Shown here one piece after another: positions 55,418 to 64,000 of a DNA stretch of 64,000 nucleotides. Under the pieces are notes generated by a model, which searched no databases, had not been told where the DNA came from, and worked only from the letters and a program-made list of their open reading frames with translations. The stretch comes from Hasllibacter halocynthiae. Its GTDB lineage: Bacteria; Pseudomonadota; Alphaproteobacteria; Rhodobacterales; Rhodobacteraceae. Each line of letters begins with the position of its first letter. Position 1 is the stretch's first letter. The DNA lies in NCBI RefSeq assembly GCF_003003095.1, contig NZ_PVTT01000001.1:248001-312000 (forward strand). The letters are read 5' to 3'. The position numbers were made by a program, and so were the translations under genes.

Positions 55418-57363
55418 CGGACGAGCCTCAGCGCGTTGATCTGCAGGGATATCTCCTCGAACGCCTGGGCCAGGCTGACCGTCTCGCTGTCGCTCGTGAT
55501 CTCGGTGTCGTAGTAGTAGGACAGTCCGCTGGCGCAGTCGCGCAGGAGATCGCGGGCGTTCTTGCGGCGATTATCGCGCGTGGTGATGCCGTCCATCTCG
55601 AACCCGATCGTGTAGATGAGGATGTTCGGGCGGGTGTCCGTCACGGTGCGCTGCTGTCTCGCGAGGTTGCAGAGATCCATCATCCGGCTGTTGTGCCCCG
55701 CCCGGTCGTTCGTGTCCGAGCGCGGGTTGCTGATGACGCGCCAGTCGTCGTCGCTGACATGGCCTTCGCGGCGGGGATGCCAGTAGAGGGTGTTGGTGAA
55801 GTCGTAGATCGTGAACCGGTCGAACACCTCGGCGTAGGTCAGGCGCCGCAGCTCGCCGCCGATTTCGTCCCAGTCGTTCCGCTCTTCGTCGTCATCCCCC
55901 TCGCTCGTGTAGGGATAGCGCTCGAACCGCCCCACGTTGCTGCGCCGCTCCCGCTCCGTGACCTGGTCGTCGTTCACCCAGTACCAGAGGGCGTGCTGCT
56001 CCAGGTCGTCCTCCTCGAGCTCCGCATAGGTCTCGTACTCCGGGTCGGCGCCCGGGAAATGGGTCATGCGGGGATAGTCGGGCTGGGTGCCCCGGTCGTC
56101 CACGCCGCCGGTGCTGCGCCCGTCGTCGTCGTCCTCGGGGCGCCCCGTCACCTGCCGGTAGTCGCGCAGCAGGATCATGTACTTGCCGGTGGCGGTGTGC
56201 TGGAAGACGTTGGACAGGCCGTCGCCGCGCAGGGCGGGGTTGAGGTTCCGCTGGCCGTCCGGGTCGCCGTCGGTCATGAAGACGATGATCTTCACGTTGT
56301 CGTTGCGCGCGTAGCCCACAGGGCGGCCGTCCGCATCGGCGTCGATCGCGTTCTCGTCGACCAGGTCGGCGATGATCGGGCGCGCGCTAGGGTCGAGCAG
56401 GTTCACCGCCCAGCGCATCCCGTTGTCGATCCCGGTCGACGCCACAGGCTCGAGGGCGTCGATGGCGTCCACGAGGGGGCCGCTGCGGGTGGCGAAGGGG
56501 ATCATGCGCCCGACGTCCACGCCGCCTGTCGCGATGCTGGCGTCGCGGGGGCACAGCAGCGTCTCGGGGCGGCGATAGGGGGCCCACTCGTGCCGCCCCT
56601 TGTCGTTGTGGATGAAGTGGTCCGCCTGGCGCATGTGCGCCGGGTTCAGCGCGAGGGTGTCGAATGCCTCGTCCTCGAAGGCCGCGCAGAATGACAGGTC
56701 GTGGATCAGCGGGGTTCCGGACGGGTCCGACGAGTTCATGAAGCGCCGCAGCAGATCCTCGCCGACGTTCACCGACATGGAGTAGGGCACCAGCGAGACG
56801 GTCGTGACGCCCGCCCCCACCTCGTCGTCCGTTTCGGGCAGGACGTCGATCACGAACTGCTTCGCCGCGTTCTGCATCGCCTCCAGGCGCCCGCTCGTGC
56901 GCATGGAGGTCGAGATGTCGAGCACCAGGCTGATCTCGACGTCGGAGGTGTTCTCCTCCGCGACGGCACCGCCGACCACGGGCAGGGTATCGAAGCCTAG
57001 CATCCGGATCAGCAGGGTGTCCTCGGGCCCGCGGGAGTAGGCCGAGACCCGGCGCGTGAGGCCGTTGTCGAAGACCTCCACGTCGAGGGGCAGGTCCTGC
57101 AGCCCTTCCACCGCCATGTAGTTCCGGACGACCGTCTCCTGGTCGCCGGTCTGGTCCAAGTCCGCTGCGGCCAGCACCGCGCGGTCCAGCGTGCCCTGCA
57201 GCCGGGCGCGCTTGTACTCGTTGTTGGCGACGTCGACCGCGAGGCCGCCGGCGATGACGATGAGCATGAAGATCACGACGGCCAGCCAGGTGAGGCCGCC
57301 ATCCTCCCCCCGGAGGAACGCCCGCGCCCCTCGGCCCGTCTTCTCGAACGAAATCCGCGGCAT
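55414..57363 (-). CDS. tadG: TadG-like Flp pilus protein with VWA domain
   Basis: A 649-residue membrane-anchored protein. One helix (about 25-45) follows a short basic segment with EDGGLTWLAVV. A von Willebrand A domain begins near residue 143 with the MIDAS motif D149-x-S151-x-S153. Its later Thr/Asp (IVFMTDGDPD) also fits. A long Asp/Arg/Tyr-rich insert (around 415-530) lies before the final strand LIYTIGFEM. GGGAGG precedes ATG 57363. It probably acts in Tad pilus assembly or adhesion. Confidence 0.9.
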   Translation of the reverse strand: MPRISFEKTGRGARAFLRGEDGGLTWLAVVIFMLIVIAGGLAVDVANNEYKRARLQGTLDRAVLAAADLDQTGDQETVVRNYMAVEGLQDLPLDVEVFDNGLTRRVSAYSRGPEDTLLIRMLGFDTLPVVGGAVAEENTSDVEISLVLDISTSMRTSGRLEAMQNAAKQFVIDVLPETDDEVGAGVTTVSLVPYSMSVNVGEDLLRRFMNSSDPSGTPLIHDLSFCAAFEDEAFDTLALNPAHMRQADHFIHNDKGRHEWAPYRRPETLLCPRDASIATGGVDVGRMIPFATRSGPLVDAIDALEPVASTGIDNGMRWAVNLLDPSARPIIADLVDENAIDADADGRPVGYARNDNVKIIVFMTDGDPDGQRNLNPALRGDGLSNVFQHTATGKYMILLRDYRQVTGRPEDDDDGRSTGGVDDRGTQPDYPRMTHFPGADPEYETYAELEEDDLEQHALWYWVNDDQVTERERRSNVGRFERYPYTSEGDDDEERNDWDEIGGELRRLTYAEVFDRFTIYDFTNTLYWHPRREGHVSDDDWRVISNPRSDTNDRAGHNSRMMDLCNLARQQRTVTDTRPNILIYTIGFEMDGITTRDNRRKNARDLLRDCASGLSYYYDTEITSDSETVSLAQAFEEISLQINALRLVR

Positions 57364-57570
57364 CGCCAGCCTCCCGCAATCAGCATGTCGGGCGCGAACC
57401 GCCCCAGAGACCACTGCGCAGCGTATCGCGGCAAAAATGTGACGGTTCGATCTCGGAAACGGTTTGTTTGCACGGCGCGCGGGAGGCTTTTGCAAGGGGA
57501 TGCGAAGCGCCGCGGTCCGCGCTAGGTCCACGGGGCGGCCGCCTCGGGCCGCTGCGGGAGAGGACGGACC

Positions 57571-59016
57571 ATGGCCCATGACGGCGGCGCGCGCGGCGCC
57601 GAGCCCGGCTTCCGGGAGAGCGTGAACACGATGTTCGAGAGGGCCGCCGCCCTCTCGGGGCTCAGCGCCGGGTTGATCGACAAGATCCGCATCTGCAACT
57701 CGACCTACACGGTGCGCTTCGGCGTGCGTCTGCGGGGCGAGATCCACACCTTCACCGGCTACCGCAGCGTCCATTCCGAGCACATGGAGCCCGTGAAGGG
57801 CGGCATCCGCTACGCCCTGTCCGTCAACCAGAACGAGGTCGAGGCGCTGGCCGCGCTGATGACCTACAAGTGCGCCTTGGTGGAGACGCCCTTCGGCGGC
57901 TCGAAGGGGGGGCTTTGCATCGACCCGCGCGAGTGGTCCGAGGAGGAGCTGGAGAAGATCACCCGCCGCTTCGCCTACGAGCTGGTGAAGCGCGACCTGA
58001 TCAACCCCGCGCAGAACGTGCCCGCCCCCGACATGGGCACCGGCGCGCGCGAGATGGCTTGGATCGTCGACCAGTACCAGCGGATGAACACGACCGACAT
58101 CAACGGCCGGGCCTGCGTCACCGGCAAGCCCTTGAACGCCGGCGGCATCCAGGGCCGGGTCGAGGCGACGGGCCGCGGCGTGCAGTACGCCCTGCGCGAG
58201 TTCTTCCGTCACGAGAGGGACGTCGCCCGCACCGGCCTCTCCGGCGGGCTGCGGGGCAAGCGCGTCGTGGTGCAGGGCCTCGGCAACGTGGGCTACCACG
58301 CGGCGAAGTTCCTCCAGGAGGAGGACGGCTGCGTGATCGTCGGCATCGGCGAACGGGACGGGATGGTCTCGGGTCCAGGCGGGATCGACGTCGAGAAGGC
58401 GGCGGCCCACCTGCGGGAAACGGACGGCGTGAAGGGCCTTCCGGACGCCGAGTACGACCCCGACGGCGCCCGCGTGGTCGAGCTGGACTGCGACATCCTG
58501 ATCCCCGCCGCGATGGAGGGAACGATCCACCTCGGCAACGCCGACCGCGTGATGGCGCCCCTCGTCATCGAGGCGGCGAACGGTCCCGTCACCGCCGGCG
58601 CCGACGAGCTACTACGCGAGCGGGGCTGCGTCATCATCCCGGACATGTACGCCAACGCGGGCGGCGTGACCGTGTCCTACTTCGAATGGGTGAAGAACCT
58701 CTCCCATATTCGGTTCGGGCGGATGCAGCGCCGGGCAGAGGAATCGCGCCACCAGCTCCTCGTCGACGAGCTCGAGCGGCTTTCGGCCCATTCCGGCGTG
58801 CCCTGGACGCTTTCGGACAACTTCAAGCGCGACTACCTGCGCGGCGCCGGCGAGCTGGAGCTGGTCCGCTCGGGCCTCGACGACACGATGCGCGAGGCCT
58901 ACCAGGCGATCTCGGAGGTCTGGAACGCGCGCGACGACGTGCCCGACCTGCGGACGGCCGCCTTCCTCGTCGCGATCGAGCGGGTGGCGAGGTCCTATCG
59001 CTCGAAGGGGCTGTGA
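57571..59016 (+). CDS. Glutamate dehydrogenase (Glu/Leu/Phe/Val dehydrogenase family)
   Basis: A 481-residue enzyme. Substrate-binding EPVKGGIRYALSVNQNEVEA, MTYKCALVETPFGGSKGG (catalytic Lys residues) and NVPAPDMGTG are clear. The Rossmann domain VVVQGLGNVGYHAAKFL follows. It converts glutamate and 2-oxoglutarate with ammonia; the NAD or NADP choice is not decided. The 207-base gap to the divergent tadG gene is less GC-rich than its surroundings (57420-57475), so it should hold both promoters. Confidence 0.93.
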   Translation: MAHDGGARGAEPGFRESVNTMFERAAALSGLSAGLIDKIRICNSTYTVRFGVRLRGEIHTFTGYRSVHSEHMEPVKGGIRYALSVNQNEVEALAALMTYKCALVETPFGGSKGGLCIDPREWSEEELEKITRRFAYELVKRDLINPAQNVPAPDMGTGAREMAWIVDQYQRMNTTDINGRACVTGKPLNAGGIQGRVEATGRGVQYALREFFRHERDVARTGLSGGLRGKRVVVQGLGNVGYHAAKFLQEEDGCVIVGIGERDGMVSGPGGIDVEKAAAHLRETDGVKGLPDAEYDPDGARVVELDCDILIPAAMEGTIHLGNADRVMAPLVIEAANGPVTAGADELLRERGCVIIPDMYANAGGVTVSYFEWVKNLSHIRFGRMQRRAEESRHQLLVDELERLSAHSGVPWTLSDNFKRDYLRGAGELELVRSGLDDTMREAYQAISEVWNARDDVPDLRTAAFLVAIERVARSYRSKGL

Positions 59017-59101
59017 ACGCGCGGCGTTCGGCCATGCCCGGGGAATGTGGAACGCCGCGCGGTGGTCGGCCGTTGGCCCTTCGACGCACGAGGAGGGTTC
59101 C

Positions 59102-59305
59102 ATGACCGAGCCGAAGATCAAGAACGCCGACCGCCCGTCCGAGGATGTCGGCCTGCCCAAGACCGGGGATGCCGCCTCGGGGGCGGGATACCTGCGCGAC
59201 GTCGACACGAAGAAGCACAAGGCGCAGACCCCCGAGCCGGCGGAGGCGCCGGACGACCTGCTGGAGGATCCCGACACCCGCGGCGATCACGGCCGCCCCG
59301 ACTGA
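59102..59305 (+). CDS. Small acidic/basic hydrophilic protein, unknown function
   Basis: A 67-residue, strongly hydrophilic protein (Asp, Lys, Glu, Pro-rich) with no membrane segment or motif. GAGGAGG lies upstream of ATG 59102, so it is probably translated. It is probably disordered. It lies 85 bases after glutamate dehydrogenase and could share its transcript. I do not recognise its family. Confidence 0.65.
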   Translation: MTEPKIKNADRPSEDVGLPKTGDAASGAGYLRDVDTKKHKAQTPEPAEAPDDLLEDPDTRGDHGRPD

Positions 59306-59445
59306 GGGCGGCTTCACGCCTGCCGGCGGGTTCCGGCGAAGGATGCCGCCCCTATGCCGGGATGGCGTATATAAGACGGAAGGAGCTTGCCGCGCCCCGG
59401 GGACCGAGACCCATGGCGACGGCGGCACGACGAGGGAGGTGAAAG

Positions 59446-59886
59446 GTGCGGAGCACGATCTTCATTGGCGGAGCGGCCGCGCTCCTCCTGGCCGGATGCG
59501 CAGCGGAGGCGCCGGACGGCGGCATCCCGCGGACGCTGCCCGGCCCCGCCGATGGCGGCGAGACCGGCGCCGCGGGCGCCGAGATCCGTGCATTCGCCGT
59601 GGAGGAGCAGCTGCGAGGGCAGGTGGGCCAGGATGCCGGCGGCGCGCGGGTCACAGGCGTGACGAGGGATGGCTCCGACGTCGCGATGACGATCCGGGTG
59701 GACGCCCCCGTCGACGCCTCGGCCGGGGCGCGGGTCGGCGACGCCATCGCCGGCACGTTCGCGCGGGGCCTTTGCGACGACGCCGGCCTTCTGGATTTCT
59801 TCGCGGGCGGGGGTACGCTCGCCGTCAGCGTGCGGAACGCGGGCGGCGCGGAGATCGCGCGACGCACAATCTCCTCCTGCAGCTGA
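59446..59886 (+). CDS. Small lipoprotein of unknown function
   Basis: A 146-residue lipoprotein with a GTG start (59446), GGGAGGTGAAAG upstream and lipobox LLLAGC (C17). The mature part is Ala/Gly/Asp-rich, with a C-terminal Cys pair (GLCDD and SSCS) that could form a disulfide. A TATATAAG element at 59368-59375 may be part of its promoter. Function unknown. Confidence 0.72.
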   Translation: MRSTIFIGGAAALLLAGCAAEAPDGGIPRTLPGPADGGETGAAGAEIRAFAVEEQLRGQVGQDAGGARVTGVTRDGSDVAMTIRVDAPVDASAGARVGDAIAGTFARGLCDDAGLLDFFAGGGTLAVSVRNAGGAEIARRTISSCS

Positions 59887-60041
59887 CGACTGCCGCTGCG
59901 GCGACCCTTGCCGGGCCCGCGCCGGGCGGGCGCGCTTCTCGCAAGACGGGGCAGGTATATGACGAAGGGGCAATCCGCCTGTAGCGGCAGATGCGGGCGC
60001 ATGCCCTCGACTCTCGGCCGGCGGGGCCGATATTCCGGGGC

Positions 60042-62006
60042 ATGGCGCTTCCGGATGGATTTCTCGACGAGCTGCGGAACCGGCTGTCGCTGGCGGACGT
60101 CGTGGGGCGCAAGGTTGTCTGGGACCAGCGCAAGTCTAACCGCGCCAAGGGCGACTGGTGGGCGCCGTGCCCGTTCCACGGCGAGAGGACTGCAAGCTTC
60201 CACGTCCTCGACCGGCAAGGTTACTACTACTGCTTCGGCTGTCACGCGAAGGGCGATGCCATCTCCTTCGTGCGCGAGACCGAGAATGTCGGCTTCATGG
60301 AGGCGGTCGAGATCCTGGCCACGGAGGCCGGGATGACCATGCCTGCCCGCGATCCGGACGCCGCCAGGCGCGAGGAGGCGAAGCGGGGCCTGTCGGACGT
60401 GGTGGAGGCGGCGTTCAGGCACTACGCGACACTTCTGAACGGCGCGGCGGCCAAGGATGCGCGCGGCTACCTCGCGCGACGCGGCCTGGGCGAGGAGGCC
60501 GTCCGCCGCTTCGGCCTGGGCTTTGCGCCCGACGCTCGGCGCGGCGTGATCGACGCGCTGGGCAAGAAGGGCATCTCCGAGGCCGAGGCGATCGCCGCGG
60601 GCCTCGCCGCGAAGCCGGACGGGCCGGGCGACGCCTATGACCGGTTCCGCGACCGCATCGTGTTTCCCATCCGCGACGCGCGGGGGCGGGCGGTGTCCCT
60701 CGCGGGGCGGGCCATGTCGAACGGGGCGAAGGCCAAGTACCTGAACGGCCCCGACACGGTCCTCTTCGACAAGGGCGCGATCCTCTGGAACGAGGCGAAC
60801 GCCCGCGACCGCGCCCGGGACGGCGGGCCGGTGGTGTTGGCCGAGGGGTACATGGACGTCATCGCCCTCGACCTGGCCGGCATCGCCACGGTCGCGCCGA
60901 TGGGGACGGCGGTGACCGAAGGCCAGCTCCGCCGGCTCTGGCGCCTCGCGGACGAGCCCGTCGTCGCGCTCGACGGGGATCGGGCGGGGCTGCGCGCGGC
61001 GGAGCGGATAGTCGACCTGGCCCTGCCGCTGCTGGAGGCCGGGCGCTCGCTGCGCTTCGCCCTCATGCCCGATGGCAAGGACCCCGACGACCTGATCCGC
61101 GAGAAGGGCCCCGAGGCCGCGAAGGAGGCGCTGGAGGGGGCGATCCCCCTCGTCGAGATGCTGTGGCGGCGGGAGACGGCGCGCCCGCTCGACACGCCCG
61201 AGCGACGCGCCGCGGCCGACAAGGCGCTGCGCGAGGCGATCCGGCGCATCCCCGACCCCGGCCTGCGCCGCCACTACGCCGACGCCATCCAGGAGCGCCG
61301 GACCGCCGCGTTCGGCTCGCGCGAGGCGAAGGCGCGAAGCGGCGGCTTCGCCCCGCGTGGGCAGGGGGGCGGACGGGGGTTCGGGCGCGGCTTCCGCGAC
61401 GCGCCCCGGCCGGTGATCCCCGGCCCGGGCCGGGCCTCCGCCCTCGCGCGCGGGGGCGAGGCCGAGGTCGAGATCAGGGAGGGGCTGGTCCTCGGGGTGC
61501 TGCTCCTCCACCCCGGGCTGCTCGACGCCGTGGAGGACAGGATCGAGGCGCACGATTTCGGCCCGCTCTGGTCGCGCCTCGCCTCCGCGGTCCTCCAGCA
61601 CGCCGCCTCCCCGGACCTCTGCGCAGAGAGCATTCCGGGCGGCGCCCTTGAAGCGTTGCGCGCCCGTCCCCACCTCCGCGAGCACCCGGCCATACGTGCT
61701 CCGGGCGACGCCGCGCTCGCCCTGGCGACCTTGCGCGAGGAGATCGGCAAGCTCGAGGCCGCGCGCGTGCTGGCTGCCGAGGTGGCCGAGGCCGCCGAGG
61801 CGCTGGAGGGGCTGCCGGGCGAGGGTACGGACTGGCGGCTGGGCCGCGCCGCCCGCGCCCATGACGAGGCCCGGCGCGCGGCCGCGGAGGACGACACGGT
61901 CTACGAGACGGCGCCGAACGGCGTGCCTCTCTCGCGCACCGAGCGGGAGGCGTGGGCCGAACTGGAGCGGCTTCTTCCCGGCGGCGCCCGGGACGGAGGC
62001 GAATGA
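60042..62006 (+). CDS. dnaG: DNA primase
   Basis: This 654-residue primase has the zinc ribbon CPFH with CFGCHAKGD (CHC2 type, residues about 43-70). The RNA polymerase core carries the TOPRIM motifs LAEGYMDVIAL and VALDGDRAGLRAAER. A Gly/Arg-rich linker follows (about 440-470), then the DnaB-binding C-terminal domain. ATG 60042 begins MALPDGFLDELRNR, the family N terminus. It precedes rpoD, a conserved arrangement. Confidence 0.97.
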   Translation: MALPDGFLDELRNRLSLADVVGRKVVWDQRKSNRAKGDWWAPCPFHGERTASFHVLDRQGYYYCFGCHAKGDAISFVRETENVGFMEAVEILATEAGMTMPARDPDAARREEAKRGLSDVVEAAFRHYATLLNGAAAKDARGYLARRGLGEEAVRRFGLGFAPDARRGVIDALGKKGISEAEAIAAGLAAKPDGPGDAYDRFRDRIVFPIRDARGRAVSLAGRAMSNGAKAKYLNGPDTVLFDKGAILWNEANARDRARDGGPVVLAEGYMDVIALDLAGIATVAPMGTAVTEGQLRRLWRLADEPVVALDGDRAGLRAAERIVDLALPLLEAGRSLRFALMPDGKDPDDLIREKGPEAAKEALEGAIPLVEMLWRRETARPLDTPERRAAADKALREAIRRIPDPGLRRHYADAIQERRTAAFGSREAKARSGGFAPRGQGGGRGFGRGFRDAPRPVIPGPGRASALARGGEAEVEIREGLVLGVLLLHPGLLDAVEDRIEAHDFGPLWSRLASAVLQHAASPDLCAESIPGGALEALRARPHLREHPAIRAPGDAALALATLREEIGKLEAARVLAAEVAEAAEALEGLPGEGTDWRLGRAARAHDEARRAAAEDDTVYETAPNGVPLSRTEREAWAELERLLPGGARDGGE

Positions 62007-62066
62007 AGCACCGGCGGGATTGCGGTTCCGCCGTTCGGGGTGTTCCCCGGGATCAGGCGGGATAAG

Positions 62067-62104
62067 GATTCGGTGGGCGAATCACCCCGAATCATCGGCG
62101 AATC
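62067..62104 (+). promoter_or_regulatory. Cluster of four GANTC sites before rpoD
   Basis: GATTC at 62067 and GAATC at 62079, 62089 and 62100 lie within 38 bases. The last three are repeated CGAATCA units spaced 10 and 11 bases apart, one helical turn. GANTC is the target of the alphaproteobacterial cell-cycle methylase CcrM. At this GC content such sites are rare, so the cluster is unlikely to be chance. Confidence 0.7.
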
Positions 62105-62153
62105 ACTATCGGGGCCCGGTGGGCGCCGAGCCGCCGAGGGAGGAGAGCGAGCG

Positions 62154-64000
<1,847 letters not shown>

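Overview
This is a very GC-rich window that reads as the chromosome of a marine-type alphaproteobacterium, most likely Rhodobacterales (Paracoccaceae/Roseobacter). The grounds are protein-level resemblance to that group, the phaZ/phaC-phaP-phaR arrangement with a CTGC-N3-GCAG operator, the hflK-hflC-degP order, an acuI-like reductase, a Tad pseudopilin operon and clustered GANTC (CcrM) sites before rpoD. I see no prophage, insertion sequence or CRISPR array.

Region 1 (1-8562, + strand) is an accessory catabolic cluster with no pathway I can name. In order it holds a HisD/HpsN-family dehydrogenase (5' end outside the window), a two-domain SnoaL/NTF2-like protein, an SDR, a LacI-type regulator, a second two-domain SnoaL-like protein, a two-domain cupin, a SAM methyltransferase, a stand-alone MetE-like zinc protein and an alpha/beta hydrolase. 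A near-perfect LacI-family operator lies directly before the SDR-lacI pair. This is the best candidate here for an undescribed system: probably stepwise oxidation and methyl (or thiol-group) removal of a small metabolite.

Region 2 (8559-13680) is a GFA-like zinc protein followed by polyhydroxybutyrate metabolism: phaZ divergent from phaC, then phaP and the repressor phaR. A PhaR box precedes phaP and a strong terminator follows it.

Region 3 (13706-25088, - strand) is a roughly 10-kb amine/amino-acid operon. It encodes a polar-amino-acid ABC transporter, two PuuA-type glutamine-synthetase-like ligases, a class-I amidotransferase, a PuuB-like oxidase and a class-III aminotransferase. Together these fit gamma-glutamylation and oxidation of an imported amine. 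A PhnD-like binding protein and a TerB-like protein lie upstream.

Region 4 (25257-28543) has a MipA-like outer-membrane protein, a 956-bp repeat-rich gene-free stretch, a GluR0-like ligand-gated potassium channel and a small HEPN-like protein.

Region 5 (28697-64000) is mostly conserved housekeeping: pyrG, secG, an M42 peptidase, purA, a large acidic low-complexity protein, thiamine pyrophosphokinase, rpiA, gor, an orphan HWE kinase, hflK-hflC-degP, an acuI-like gene with dinB, tRNA-Ser(UGA), a SPOR lipoprotein with a D,D-carboxypeptidase, tmk-holB-tatD-metallohydrolase-AEC transporter, tRNA-Leu(GAG), a tadE/tadE/tadG operon, glutamate dehydrogenase, dnaG and rpoD (3' end outside the window).
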